Shown: positions 17,032 through 26,409 of the stretch, in pieces
How positions within the stretch are numbered: position 1 is the first letter of the stretch
Layout of the letters: every line of letters starts with the position of its first letter
Assembly (NCBI RefSeq): GCF_026191915.1
Contig: NZ_JAIMBY010000001.1
Location: 1-64,000 of the forward strand
DNA: 64,000 nt
Direction of reading: 5' to 3'
Source of the DNA: Acidiphilium sp. PA
Lineage (GTDB): Bacteria > Pseudomonadota > Alphaproteobacteria > Acetobacterales > Acetobacteraceae
Notes under the pieces: model-generated
Told to the model about the DNA's origin: nothing
The model's database searches: none
The model's input: the letters and a program-made list of their open reading frames with translations, nothing else
Position numbers and translations under genes: made by a program

Positions 17032-17550
17032 ATGCCTTCGATGTTCCATCGCAAACCCACCCTGGCCGCCCTGGCTCTGACCACCGGCCTCGGCCTGGCC
17101 GCCATCGGTGCCACCCACGCCGCCACCACCACGACGGCGGCACCCGGCGCAACCGCCAGCACCACCACCGCGATGACCCCGGCGCAAAAAGCCATCATCG
17201 CTCATGTCGATGCCCGGCTCGCCACGCTGAAGAAATCGATCGGCATCACCACGGCCGAGGAATCGAGCTGGCACGGCTTCACCCAGGTGTCGCGCGCTAA
17301 TGCGCTCAACCTTTCGGCGATGTATGAACAGCGCGCCAAGACGCTCTCGACCATGAATGCCGTGCAGAACATGGAATCCTACGCGGCCATCTCGGCCAAG
17401 AACGCGGACGACATGAACGCCTTGTCCGCCGCCTTTCAGACCCTGTACGCCAAGCTCTCACCGGCCCAGCAGAAAAAGATCGACGCCGCGTTTCGCGCCA
17501 AGGCCGAGGCCATGACCAAAAAGCACCTCAAGAAACTCAAACATAGCTGA
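17032..17550 (+). CDS. Spy/CpxP-like periplasmic protein (LTXXQ type)
   Basis: 172 aa with an N-terminal signal peptide ending near THA (residue 30). The mature protein is helical and rich in Ala, Lys and Met, with LSPAQQKKIDAAF near the end, the LTxxQ-type motif of Spy/CpxP chaperones. Spy-like proteins prevent aggregation of unfolded periplasmic proteins. A low-complexity Thr/Ala stretch follows the signal peptide. CGGAG precedes the ATG by eight bases. Stands alone between the divergent nifU-like gene and the convergent methyltransferase. Confidence 0.75.
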   Translation: MPSMFHRKPTLAALALTTGLGLAAIGATHAATTTTAAPGATASTTTAMTPAQKAIIAHVDARLATLKKSIGITTAEESSWHGFTQVSRANALNLSAMYEQRAKTLSTMNAVQNMESYAAISAKNADDMNALSAAFQTLYAKLSPAQQKKIDAAFRAKAEAMTKKHLKKLKHS

Positions 17551-17561
17551 TCCCGCCGCCG

Positions 17562-18269
17562 TCAGCGGGATTCCGCAAACACCAGCCGCCGGCGTCCCCG
17601 CATCAGCGGGATCACGCCGGCGACATCCTTGATCGCCTCGGCCAGCACGACCCCGCCGAGCTGCGGCACCGCGCGCCGGCCGATCCGCTCGAGCAGATCG
17701 GCCGTGCTCAGATCCTTGCCCAGACCCAGGGGCGGCATCAGCAAAGCCATATCCCGCCGCTCCACCCGAAACATCGAGCCTGCCAGCACCCGGCCCAGCT
17801 GTGCCGCGCTGTAGGGCTGGCCATGACCGAACGGCGTGCGCTCCAGATACGCCCAGGGCGATGCCCGGTTCGGCACCACCACGATCATCCGCCCTTCCGG
17901 CCGCAGGACGCGCCACGCCTCGCGCAACATGCGCCGGGCCGTCTCGGCGTGTTCCAGCCCATGGATCATCAGCAACCGGTCGATGCTGACATCGGCCAGC
18001 GGCAGACTGTCCTCCTCCGCCGTCGCGCTCAGGTTGAGCCGCGATGCCGGCCATCGTGTCACGCCCATCTGCGCCGGCGTGATCACGACACAGCGCGCCG
18101 CCTGCTCGCGCCACACCCGCAGGTAGGGCGCCGGATAGCCCACGCCCAGCACCTCCATGCCCGTCAGATCCGGCCAGAGTGAAGCAAGGCGCGCGCGAAT
18201 CTGCCGGGCTGCCATCACACCGTGCCGCGTGGCATAGAAATCGGCCATCGCCGTCGCATCTATAGTCAT
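17562..18269 (-). CDS. Class I SAM-dependent methyltransferase
   Basis: 235 aa. A Methyltransf_11-like core is present, though the first glycine motif is poor (MEVLGVGYPAPYL around 38-50); SIDRLLMIHGLEHAE matches motif II and LREAWRVLRPEGRMIVVVPN motif III. The substrate is unknown. It is transcribed divergently from gloB with 32 bases between the starts, a pairing common in alphaproteobacteria, which hints at a role connected with glutathione or methylglyoxal metabolism but does not prove it. Confidence 0.82.
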   Translation of the reverse strand: MTIDATAMADFYATRHGVMAARQIRARLASLWPDLTGMEVLGVGYPAPYLRVWREQAARCVVITPAQMGVTRWPASRLNLSATAEEDSLPLADVSIDRLLMIHGLEHAETARRMLREAWRVLRPEGRMIVVVPNRASPWAYLERTPFGHGQPYSAAQLGRVLAGSMFRVERRDMALLMPPLGLGKDLSTADLLERIGRRAVPQLGGVVLAEAIKDVAGVIPLMRGRRRLVFAESR

Positions 18270-18301
18270 CCACGCTCTATAGCACTTCTGAAGGATCGAT
18301 C

Positions 18302-19033
18302 ATGTCCATCGCCTACGCCGGCTTCACCATCACCCGCGTGCCCATGCTGACCGATAACTACGCCTGGTTCGTCGCGCACGACGGCGCCACCGCCTTCATC
18401 GATCCGGCCGATGCCGAAGCCGCCATTTTCGCGGTCGACCGCGAAGGCTCGAAGCTCGACTATGTCCTGCTCACCCACCATCACGACGATCATATCGCCG
18501 GCGCCCGCGCCCTCGCTGCCCGGTTCGATGCCAAGATCGTCGGCAACGCGGCCGATGCCAGCCGCCTGCCGCCGCTCGACATCGCGTTGAAAGACAACGA
18601 AACCGTCGATTTCGGTGGTGCCAGGCTGAAAATGATCACGACACCCGGCCACACCACCGGCCATGTCACCTACCTGTTCGGCGATGAAATCGCCGCCGTC
18701 GGCGATACGCTGTTCAGCCTCGGCTGCGGGCGCATGTTCGAGGGCACGGCGGAGGCGTTCCACACCAGCCTGCACCGGATCGCGACGCTGTCACCCGACA
18801 CCATGCTGCTGTGCGGCCATGAATATACCCTGTCCAACGCCCGCTTCGCCCGCAGCGTCGACCCCGACAACGAGGCGCTGATGGCCCGCGCCAACGAGGT
18901 CGAACGCCTTCGCGCCGAGGGCCAGGCCACCCTGCCGGTGCGCCTGGCCGATGAGCTGCTGACCAACCCGTTCCTGCGCGCCCAGACGCCGGAAGAATTC
19001 GCCCGCCTGCGCACGGCCAAGGATAATTTCTGA
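18302..19033 (+). CDS. gloB: Hydroxyacylglutathione hydrolase (glyoxalase II)
   Basis: Hydrolyses S-lactoylglutathione to D-lactate and glutathione, the second step of methylglyoxal detoxification. 243 aa. The metallo-beta-lactamase zinc motif is THHHDDH (about 58-64), with further ligands in TPGHTTGH, GDTLFSLGCGRMFEG and the C-terminal CGHEYT. The C-terminal glyoxalase II domain includes NPFLR. AAGGA lies eight bases before the ATG. A glutathione reductase gene occurs at 23581. Confidence 0.96.
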   Translation: MSIAYAGFTITRVPMLTDNYAWFVAHDGATAFIDPADAEAAIFAVDREGSKLDYVLLTHHHDDHIAGARALAARFDAKIVGNAADASRLPPLDIALKDNETVDFGGARLKMITTPGHTTGHVTYLFGDEIAAVGDTLFSLGCGRMFEGTAEAFHTSLHRIATLSPDTMLLCGHEYTLSNARFARSVDPDNEALMARANEVERLRAEGQATLPVRLADELLTNPFLRAQTPEEFARLRTAKDNF

Positions 19034-19126
19034 TGTCACGCGCATGTCATGAATAAATCTTTCTCACCCCCCCGGCTTCGCGCTACCTGAACTCGGCACG
19101 AAACACGACTTTAAATAGAGGGTTGC

Positions 19127-20308
19127 ATGAGCAAACATCACCACGGCAAGGCGCACCAGTTCGGTGCGCCGATGGCGGAACACCACGGCGTCCATTCGCA
19201 GATGGCGCCGCTGAGCAAGGGCTCCGGCTTTCAGCCCCTGCCCGCGCCGACCGGCCCGTACCCCTACCGGCTCGACCTTGCGAGCATCATCCCCGATCAG
19301 GTCGCGGCGATGAAATTGGCCGGCGGCATGAGCATGCACCTGATCGCCGATACCGGCGGCGTGCTCGACCCGACGCCGCAGGAACTCGTCGCCGCCGGCA
19401 TGATCACCGATGCCGGCCTCGCCGGCCCTTACGGCAAACCGGCCTTTGCCTATCACTGCGGCGACGTGATCTATTTCGATGGCCAGGCGAGCCGGTATTA
19501 CGCCCAGTTCTACCTGCCCTACGAGTTCTACCCGATCCCGATTCTCGGCATCCCCGGCAATCACGACGGCGACATCTACGACAACGGCACACTGGTCGAT
19601 ACCGTCCCCTCGCTCACCGCCTTCGTCAATAATTTCTGCGCCGCCCAACCCGGCACGCACACGCCCGAAGCGATGGACATTCCCCGCACCGCGATGACCC
19701 AGCCCAACGTCTATTTCACGCTGGAAACGCCCTTCGCGACCTTCATCGGCCTCTACACCAACGTCCCCGAAGGCGGCGAGGTCCATCAGGACCAGCGCGA
19801 CTGGTTCGCCGCCGAGCTCAAAGCCGCCGACCCGGCGAAACCGATCATCGTCTGCATGCACCACCCGATCCACTCGCTCGATGCATACCATTCCGGCAGC
19901 AAGACCATGGCCGCCGTCCTCACCGAAGCCGAAACCACCGCGGGCGTCGCCGCCCACATGGTGTTCGCCGGGCATGTTCATAACTACCAGCGGTTCACCG
20001 AGACCGATGACGCCGGCAATCAGAAACCCTTCTTCGTCGCCGGTTTCGGCGGCTACCATAATCTGCACCGCATGGAGACAAACGGCGGCCAGGACATCGT
20101 CGCCCCGTTCACCCCGCCCGACCAGCCCAATGTCACGCTGGAGAGTTTCGTCGACGATCGGTTCGGCTTCCTCCGCCTCGAAATCGACGAGACCACGATC
20201 ACCGTGAAAACCTACTCCGTCCCCCGCCCGCAGGAGTCATACCGCGCGCCACCCCGCCTGCGCGATACCATGAAACTCGACTGGAAGAACCGCCGCCTGG
20301 TCGCGTGA
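19127..20308 (+). CDS. Calcineurin-like metallophosphoesterase (purple acid phosphatase type)
   Basis: 393 aa. Phosphoesterase metal motifs appear in order: CGDVIYF (about 115), GNHDG (about 145), MHHPIH (about 246) and GHVHNYQRF (about 284). It resembles purple acid phosphatase-like proteins, which act on phosphomonoesters or related compounds. The N-terminus is unusual: a His-rich stretch (MSKHHHGKAHQ) and no signal peptide, so it is predicted to be cytoplasmic or exported by another route. The true substrate is unknown. Single gene between gloB and the convergent Kef-type antiporter. Confidence 0.88.
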   Translation: MSKHHHGKAHQFGAPMAEHHGVHSQMAPLSKGSGFQPLPAPTGPYPYRLDLASIIPDQVAAMKLAGGMSMHLIADTGGVLDPTPQELVAAGMITDAGLAGPYGKPAFAYHCGDVIYFDGQASRYYAQFYLPYEFYPIPILGIPGNHDGDIYDNGTLVDTVPSLTAFVNNFCAAQPGTHTPEAMDIPRTAMTQPNVYFTLETPFATFIGLYTNVPEGGEVHQDQRDWFAAELKAADPAKPIIVCMHHPIHSLDAYHSGSKTMAAVLTEAETTAGVAAHMVFAGHVHNYQRFTETDDAGNQKPFFVAGFGGYHNLHRMETNGGQDIVAPFTPPDQPNVTLESFVDDRFGFLRLEIDETTITVKTYSVPRPQESYRAPPRLRDTMKLDWKNRRLVA

Positions 20309-20437
20309 ACACACAGACGAGCGCGAGCGATCTGACGGTCCGACCCCGTCTGACCGGTCGCGCTGGTCATCTGGGTATCCGCAATCGATCCACCCTCATG
20401 TCGTCTCGCGCCCCGGTCATCGTGCTCGAAGGCACAC

Positions 20438-22243
20438 TCAGCCCTGAACGGCCCTGCGTGCCCCCCCGGCGCCGGACGCCTCGCGGTCAGCTTCGAAGAG
20501 TTCCTGCAACTCGGTGACACTCTGCTGCAGACCGGCGATGACCCGCGGCTCATCGCCGGCAAAGCCGAGCGTCTCGCTCAGCAGCGCCTCATCACGCGCG
20601 GCGAATTCCGCAACGGTTCGCGCCGCATCGTCGGGCTCGATCGCAAGCGCCGTCAGCGCCATCTCGCCCAGTTTCAGGCTCGACAACAGCGTCTCGCGCA
20701 CGATCAGCGTGACGCCCAGATCCATCAGCAGCTGGGCATGCCGCCGATTGCGGGCGCGTGCCAGGATCACAAGGTGCGGCAGATGCCGCAGTGCGAGTTC
20801 GGCCAGTTTCAGCGCCGCCTCGGCATCGTCGAGCGCGATGACCAGCACCTTGGCCGACTCCGCCCCGGCCGCGCGCAACACCGTGATCCGCGTCGGGTCG
20901 CCGAAATAGGCGCGCGCGCCAAACCGGCGCACGAAGGCGACATGCTCGGCATTCTGATCGAGCGCCGTGAAAGCGATACGCCGCACCGACAGCAGCCGCC
21001 CCACGATCTGCCCGACCCGGCCGAACCCGCAGATCAGCACCGGCGTCGGCCGGTCTGGCGCGATCGCCACCGAAGCGACCTGACGCTTGTTCATCCGCGG
21101 GATGGCGAACCGCTCGATCCCGGCGAACAGCAGCGGCACCACCAGCATCGACAGCGCCACGGTCAGCGTCGCCAACCCCGCCTGGGTTTTCGATAGCGCC
21201 CCCGCCGTCACCGCGGCCCCGAACAGCACGAAACTGAACTCGCTGCCCTCCGGCAGCGCCACCGCGAACCGCAGCGCCGTCGCGGCACTCCGCCGCTTGA
21301 TGAATGAGACGACGAACCCGACCACGATCTTCACGGCCAGCGTCGCCGCGACCGCCGCCACAATGGTCAAGGGCTGGGCCAGCAGCAATGAAAAATCGAC
21401 CGACATGCCGACCGAGATGAAAAAGAACCCGAGCAGCAACCCCTCGAACGGCTCGACATCGGCCTGAATCGCATGGCGAAACTCGGAATCCGACAGCAGC
21501 GCCCCGGCCATGAACGCCCCCAGCGAGGCGGACAGCCCGGCCCAATGCGCGAGCGCTGCCGTGCCGACCACGATCAGCAGCGTCATCGCGGTGAACACTT
21601 CCGGCGTACGCGTGCCCCCGACCAGGCGAAAAATCCGCTCCACCAGATAGATCCCGCCAGCCAGGATCGCGACCACCGCGATCAACGCCCGGCCTACCGC
21701 GAACCACGGCACATGGCTGGGCAGATGGTTCGGCAGGTGCCCGCTCGCGAACAGCGGCACCAGTGCTACCAGGGGAATGAACGCCATGTCCTGAAACAGC
21801 AGCACCGCGAACGCATCGCGCCCGGACGCCGCACTCAGCAAACTCCGCTCGCCCAGCATCGGCAGCACGATGGCGGTCGAAGACAGCGCGAGACCCAGCC
21901 CGACCAGCGCCGCCGCCGTCCAGCTCAACCCGGCCCAATGGGCCAGCACCGCCAGCAATGCCGCACTCGGCACCATCTGACCAAAGCCGAGCCCCAGGAT
22001 GGTCTTGCGCAGAATCCACAGCCGATGCGGCCTGATTTCCAACCCGATCAGGAACAGCAGCATGATGACGCCGAGTTCCGATATGTTCTGGATCTGCGAA
22101 ACCCCGGTGACCAGCCGCAACCCGTCCGGCCCGATCGCGAGACCGGCCACCAGATAGCCGACGATGCTGCCGACACCGAGGCGCCGGGCAATCGGCACCA
22201 TGATCACCGTCGCGGCCAGCAAGGCCACCAGCGTCTCTATCAT
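20438..22243 (-). CDS. Kef-type/CPA2 monovalent cation:proton antiporter with TrkA-N domain
   Basis: 601 aa. Residues about 1-385 are a Na+/H+ exchanger (CPA2) membrane domain with the sequence features GYLVAGLAIGPDGL and SELGVIMLLFLIGLEI. The soluble C-terminus begins with the Rossmann motif ICGFGRVGQIVG (about 412-423), a TrkA-N/RCK nucleotide-binding domain, as in KefB/KefC/YbaL. Probably glutathione- or nucleotide-gated potassium efflux protecting against electrophiles, which would fit the nearby gloB and gor. The start is ATG 22243, at the first membrane helix; longer readings are not family-like. Confidence 0.92.
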   Translation of the reverse strand: MIETLVALLAATVIMVPIARRLGVGSIVGYLVAGLAIGPDGLRLVTGVSQIQNISELGVIMLLFLIGLEIRPHRLWILRKTILGLGFGQMVPSAALLAVLAHWAGLSWTAAALVGLGLALSSTAIVLPMLGERSLLSAASGRDAFAVLLFQDMAFIPLVALVPLFASGHLPNHLPSHVPWFAVGRALIAVVAILAGGIYLVERIFRLVGGTRTPEVFTAMTLLIVVGTAALAHWAGLSASLGAFMAGALLSDSEFRHAIQADVEPFEGLLLGFFFISVGMSVDFSLLLAQPLTIVAAVAATLAVKIVVGFVVSFIKRRSAATALRFAVALPEGSEFSFVLFGAAVTAGALSKTQAGLATLTVALSMLVVPLLFAGIERFAIPRMNKRQVASVAIAPDRPTPVLICGFGRVGQIVGRLLSVRRIAFTALDQNAEHVAFVRRFGARAYFGDPTRITVLRAAGAESAKVLVIALDDAEAALKLAELALRHLPHLVILARARNRRHAQLLMDLGVTLIVRETLLSSLKLGEMALTALAIEPDDAARTVAEFAARDEALLSETLGFAGDEPRVIAGLQQSVTELQELFEADREASGAGGARRAVQG

Positions 22244-22396
22244 CGGTCGATGTCCTGTTTGTGAAGGACCACACGACCAGCCCCGGCCCGCGCCTGTCAA
22301 GCGGATTGCGCCGGATGGACAGATCGTCATCTCAACCACCCTGCTATCGCAGCGTCGGCGTTCCAACATCGGCTCAGATCATCAAGGAGTTTGAGA

Positions 22397-23398
22397 ATGC
22401 GTAAAATAGCCGTCATCACGGGCGCCGGTGCCGGCGTGGGCCGCGCCACCGCCCAACAATTCGCGCACGCCGGCTGCGATATCGGCCTGATCGGCCGCGA
22501 TCGCGACCGGTTGGAAACCGCCGCCGCCGAGCTGCGCACACTCGGAATCCGCGCCTGCGTCGCCCCGGCCGACATGGCCGATGCCGAGGCGGTCGACCGC
22601 GCCGCCGACACGATCGAGGCCGCGCTGGGCCCGATCGATATCTGGGTCAACAACGCGATGGCGACGATTTTCGCGCCGGTTTCCGAGATCACGCCGGCCG
22701 AATTCAAGCGCGCGACCGAGGCGACCTACCTCGGCACCGTGCACGGCGTCATGACCGCCCTGCGCGCCATGAAGCGGCGCGATCAGGGAACCATCATCAA
22801 TGTCGGCTCCGCCCTCGCCTACCGCTCGGTGCCCCTGCAATCGCCCTATTGCGGCGCGAAAGCCGCGATCAAGGGGTTTACCGACAGTCTGCGCAGCGAG
22901 CTCATCCACGACCGCAGCGCGATCAAACTGAGCATGGTCCACCTGCCGGCGGTGAACACGCCGCAATTCGATTGGGCGCTCAACAAAATGGGCCGCCGCG
23001 CCCAGCCGGTGCCTCCGATCTACGACCCCGAGGTTCCGGCCAAGGCAATCGTGTTCGCCGCCTTTCACCACCGCCGCGAAATCTGGGTCGGCATGCCGAC
23101 CGTGGTCGCCATCATGGCCAACCGTATCGCGCCTGGTTTTGCAGACCGATACCTCGCCACCCATGGCTATTCGACCCAGATGTCGAACCAGCCGCTCCCG
23201 CCCGACGCGCCCGCCAATCTGTTCGAGCCGGTGCCCGGCCGGCGCGGTGCCCGTGGCCGATTCACGGACCGCTCGCGTCGCGGCAGCCTGGAAATGTTCA
23301 CCGACCGTCATAAAGCCACCGCCCTTACCCTCCTTGCGGTTGCCGGCGCCGCAGCGATCACCGGGTTGCATCAGCTCGCCAAGAAGTATGATTTCTAG
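22397..23398 (+). CDS. Short-chain dehydrogenase with C-terminal membrane anchor
   Basis: 333 aa. Rossmann motif [12 protein letters not shown] at the N-terminus, NNAM in place of NNAG, and an intact catalytic set (NVGSALAYRS and SPYCGAKAAIKG, i.e. Ser, Tyr, Lys). Residues about 200-300 are family-specific, and a hydrophobic segment (TALTLLAVAGAAAITGL, about 306-322) near the C-terminus suggests membrane attachment. Substrate unknown; resembles the SDR group annotated as ketoacyl or glucose/ribitol dehydrogenases. AAGGAG seven bases before ATG 22397 fixes the start. Confidence 0.87.
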   Translation: MRKIAVITGAGAGVGRATAQQFAHAGCDIGLIGRDRDRLETAAAELRTLGIRACVAPADMADAEAVDRAADTIEAALGPIDIWVNNAMATIFAPVSEITPAEFKRATEATYLGTVHGVMTALRAMKRRDQGTIINVGSALAYRSVPLQSPYCGAKAAIKGFTDSLRSELIHDRSAIKLSMVHLPAVNTPQFDWALNKMGRRAQPVPPIYDPEVPAKAIVFAAFHHRREIWVGMPTVVAIMANRIAPGFADRYLATHGYSTQMSNQPLPPDAPANLFEPVPGRRGARGRFTDRSRRGSLEMFTDRHKATALTLLAVAGAAAITGLHQLAKKYDF

Positions 23399-23403
23399 GC
23401 GGC

Positions 23404-23502
23404 AATAGTTAAGGAAGGCCTACTTTCCTGCAAAAAGGACGCAGAAAACGCCCGGTCGCTTAGGGTGCGGGTGCGGGACACGCCCGTACAGATTATTGGC
23501 CG
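23404..23502. repeat. Degenerate hairpin repeat, copy R3
   Basis: Between the SDR and gor. Recognisable parts are AAGGAAGGCCTACTTTCCTG followed by CAAAAAGGACGCAGAAAACG and CGCCCGTACAG. The order (AAGGAAG, hairpin, A-rich tract, GC-rich core) follows R1, but the T-rich right end is missing. This is the most eroded copy I accept. Confidence 0.5.
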
Positions 23503-23580
23503 CCGTGCATCATGGTTTATTTCATTCCTGCCGCTCCCATGCGAAACACAGTGTTAAGTTTTCAGGAGCATTGTGTTCGC

Positions 23581-24954
23581 ATGACCTTTGATTTCGACCT
23601 GTTCGTGATCGGCGGCGGTTCGGCCGGTGTCCGCCTGGCACGGATCGCCGCCGGGCATGGCGCGAAAGTCGCCATCGCCGAAGATCGGTTCTGGGGCGGA
23701 ACCTGCGTCAACATCGGCTGCGTGCCGAAAAAACTGATGGTGATGGCCGCGGAATACGGCCTCGCCGCCGATGACGCCACCGGGTTCGGCTGGCGCATGG
23801 CCAGGGGCACGCATGACTGGCCCGGCTTCATCCGCGCCAAGAATGCCGAAATCGCCCGGCTCAACGGAGCCTACACCGGGCTGCTGGAACGCGCCGGTGC
23901 GACGATCTTCAACGCCCGCGCCACCATGCTCGACGCCCATACGATCGATGTCGGCGGCACCAACCATACCGCAGCCCGCATCGCCATCGCGACCGGCGGC
24001 CATCCGATCCGCCCGGACATCCCCGGTGGCGAACTCGGCATCATTTCCGACGATGCGTTCTATCTGCCCGAACGCCCCAACCGCGTCGTCATGATCGGCG
24101 GCGGCTATATCGGCGTCGAATTCGCCGGTATTTTCAATGGACTCGGCGCAAAGGTCGATCTGGTCTATCGCCAGCCGCTGCCGCTGCGCGGTTTCGATGC
24201 CGATCTGCGCTACAGTCTGGCCGAAGCGCTCGATGCCAACGGCATCACCCTGCATCCGGGCCACGCGCCGCTGCGGATCGAGGATCGGGGCGACGCCCGG
24301 CGGCTGCATCTCTCGAACGGACAGCATATCGATGCGGATTGCATCTTTTTCGCGACCGGCCGCGCCCCCAACACCGCGGGCCTTGGCCTCGAACGGGCCG
24401 GCGTCGCCCTGGCACCGAGCGGCGCTATCCCGATCGATGAGGGGTTTCATACCAATATCCCGCATATTTTCGCCCTCGGCGACGTCACCGACCGGCTGAA
24501 CCTCACCCCCGTCGCCACCGCCGAAGGCCATGCGCTGGCCGACACGTTGTTCGGCAACAAACCACGCGCGGTCTCGCTGAACAACGTCGCGAGCGCCGTG
24601 TTCTCGATCCCGCCGCTCGCGACCATCGGCGTCACCGAGGACGAGGCCCCGCCGGGGTCGCGCATTTTCCTGACGCGGTTCACCGCCATGCGCCACGCGC
24701 TCAGCGGCCGGGCGCGCAAGACGCTGATGAAACTGATCGTCGATGCCACGACCGACCGGGTGATCGGCGCGCATATGCTGGGCGAAGATGCCGCCGAGAT
24801 CATGCAGGGCATCGCGATTGCCATCACCGCCGGCGCGACCAAGGCGGATTTCGACCGGACCATCGGCATCCACCCGACCGCCGCCGAGGAATTCGTCACC
24901 CTGCGGACCCAGACCCGCCTGACCGGCACGGCCGATGCGAAAGCAGCGGAGTAG
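23581..24954 (+). CDS. gor: Glutathione-disulfide reductase
   Basis: NADPH-dependent FAD enzyme that keeps glutathione reduced. 457 aa, the usual length. N-terminal FAD motif GGGSAGVRLARIAA, redox-active WGGTCVNIGCVPKK, central NADPH motif GGGYIGVEFA, and the C-terminal catalytic GIHPTAAEE with the His-Glu pair. The close match to glutathione reductase rather than mercuric reductase or lipoamide dehydrogenase rests on the GCVPKK and HPTxxEE forms. Start ATG 23581; AGGAG is a rather distant 12 bases upstream. Confidence 0.94.
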   Translation: MTFDFDLFVIGGGSAGVRLARIAAGHGAKVAIAEDRFWGGTCVNIGCVPKKLMVMAAEYGLAADDATGFGWRMARGTHDWPGFIRAKNAEIARLNGAYTGLLERAGATIFNARATMLDAHTIDVGGTNHTAARIAIATGGHPIRPDIPGGELGIISDDAFYLPERPNRVVMIGGGYIGVEFAGIFNGLGAKVDLVYRQPLPLRGFDADLRYSLAEALDANGITLHPGHAPLRIEDRGDARRLHLSNGQHIDADCIFFATGRAPNTAGLGLERAGVALAPSGAIPIDEGFHTNIPHIFALGDVTDRLNLTPVATAEGHALADTLFGNKPRAVSLNNVASAVFSIPPLATIGVTEDEAPPGSRIFLTRFTAMRHALSGRARKTLMKLIVDATTDRVIGAHMLGEDAAEIMQGIAIAITAGATKADFDRTIGIHPTAAEEFVTLRTQTRLTGTADAKAAE

Positions 24955-25002
24955 CATGTTGCGGCGTTTCCGGATTATAGCGATGCCTTCGAGGAGATCG
25001 CC

Positions 25003-26409
25003 ATGCCAGCAACGACCGTGACTCAAACCGCTCTTGCACCGTGGACGCCGGAGTCCTGGCGCGCGAAACCGATTTTGCAGGTTCCGAGCTATCCGGACCA
25101 GGATAAGCTCGCCGCGATGGAAGCACGGCTGCACCGGTTTCCGCCCCTGGTGTTCGCGGGCGAAGCGCGCCGGCTGAAAACCGCCCTCGGCCTCGCCGCC
25201 GAAGGCCGCGCCTTCGTGCTGCACGGCGGCGATTGCGCGGAAAGCTTCGGCGATTTCACCGCCAACATCATCCGCGACACGTTCCGCGTCCTGCTGCAGA
25301 TGGCCGTGGTGCTGACCTATGGTGGATCGGTGCCGGTGGTGAAACTCGGCCGCATGGCCGGGCAATTCGCCAAGCCGCGCAGTTCCGATACCGAGACGAT
25401 CGGCGGTGTCACCCTGCCATCTTACCGGGGCGACATCGTCAACGGGCCGGATTTCAGCCCGCAAGCCCGCATCCCCGACCCGGCGCGGATGGAGTTCGGC
25501 TATTTCCAATCCGCCGGCACGCTCAACCTGCTGCGCGCCTTCGCCTCCGGCGGCTATGCCGATCTGCATCAGGTGCATCGCTGGAACCTCGATTTCGTGC
25601 GCCGCTCGCCGCTGGCGGAGCGTTACCGCGATCTGTCCTCGCGCATCGATGAAACCCTGCAATTCATGGCCGCCTGCGGCATGACCAGCCAATCCACACC
25701 GCAGATCCACGAGACCGAATTCTACACCAGCCACGAATCCCTGCTGCTGCCCTATGAGCAGGCGTTGACCCGGATCGATTCCACCACCGGCGATTATTAT
25801 GCCTGTTCGGCGCATTTCCTGTGGATCGGCGATCGCACCCGGCAACTCGATGGCGCGCATGTCGAATTCATGCGCGGCGTGAAAAATCCCATCGGCATGA
25901 AAATCGGGCCGAGCATGGAGGAGGACGACATGCTCCGCCTGATCGACCGGCTCGACCCTGACAATGAACCAGGCCGGCTGACCCTGATCGCCCGCATGGG
26001 CGTCGATCATGTCGCGGCGAAACTGCCGAAACTGCTGCGCGCCGCCAAGCGCGAGGGGCGGCGCAACGCCTGGCTGTGCGACCCGATGCACGGCAACACG
26101 ATCACCACCGCCGGGCGGATCAAGACCAGGCGTTTCGATGCGATCCTGTCCGAAGTGCGCGGGTTTTTCGACATTCACGAGGCGGAGGGCACCATCCCCG
26201 GCGGCGTGCATGTCGAAATGACCGGCCAGGACGTCACGGAATGCGTCGGCGGCGCGCGCCAGCTGTCGGAGGCCGATTTGTCTTCGCGCTATGAAACCTT
26301 CTGCGATCCCCGGCTGAACGCCGAGCAATCGCTCGAACTCGCCTTCCTGATCGCGGCCGAGTTGAAAGCCCGCCGGGCGCCGCGCAGCACCGAGATCGCC
26401 GCGGAATAA
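25003..26409 (+). CDS. 3-deoxy-7-phosphoheptulonate synthase, class II
   Basis: First step of the shikimate pathway: condenses phosphoenolpyruvate and erythrose 4-phosphate to DAHP. 468 aa, plant/actinobacterial class II form. Metal and substrate motifs are intact: [10 protein letters not shown] (metal Cys), [20 protein letters not shown] (His), [15 protein letters not shown] (Glu) and CDPRLNAEQ (Asp). GAGGAG precedes the ATG by seven bases. Its stop overlaps the pncB start by one base (TAATG), so the two genes are coupled. aroC is at 4570. Confidence 0.95.
   Translation: MPATTVTQTALAPWTPESWRAKPILQVPSYPDQDKLAAMEARLHRFPPLVFAGEARRLKTALGLAAEGRAFVLHGGDCAESFGDFTANIIRDTFRVLLQMAVVLTYGGSVPVVKLGRMAGQFAKPRSSDTETIGGVTLPSYRGDIVNGPDFSPQARIPDPARMEFGYFQSAGTLNLLRAFASGGYADLHQVHRWNLDFVRRSPLAERYRDLSSRIDETLQFMAACGMTSQSTPQIHETEFYTSHESLLLPYEQALTRIDSTTGDYYACSAHFLWIGDRTRQLDGAHVEFMRGVKNPIGMKIGPSMEEDDMLRLIDRLDPDNEPGRLTLIARMGVDHVAAKLPKLLRAAKREGRRNAWLCDPMHGNTITTAGRIKTRRFDAILSEVRGFFDIHEAEGTIPGGVHVEMTGQDVTECVGGARQLSEADLSSRYETFCDPRLNAEQSLELAFLIAAELKARRAPRSTEIAAE

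Noticed and set aside
17550-17571. Hairpin ATCCCGC/GCGGGAT between the Spy-like and methyltransferase genes
   Set aside because: Only 7 bp with an 8-base loop, no T run, and partly inside the methyltransferase coding end.
23554-26328. Very long minus-strand open frame (over 900 codons)
   Set aside because: Antisense to gor and the DAHP synthase gene, both certain; an artefact of high GC content.
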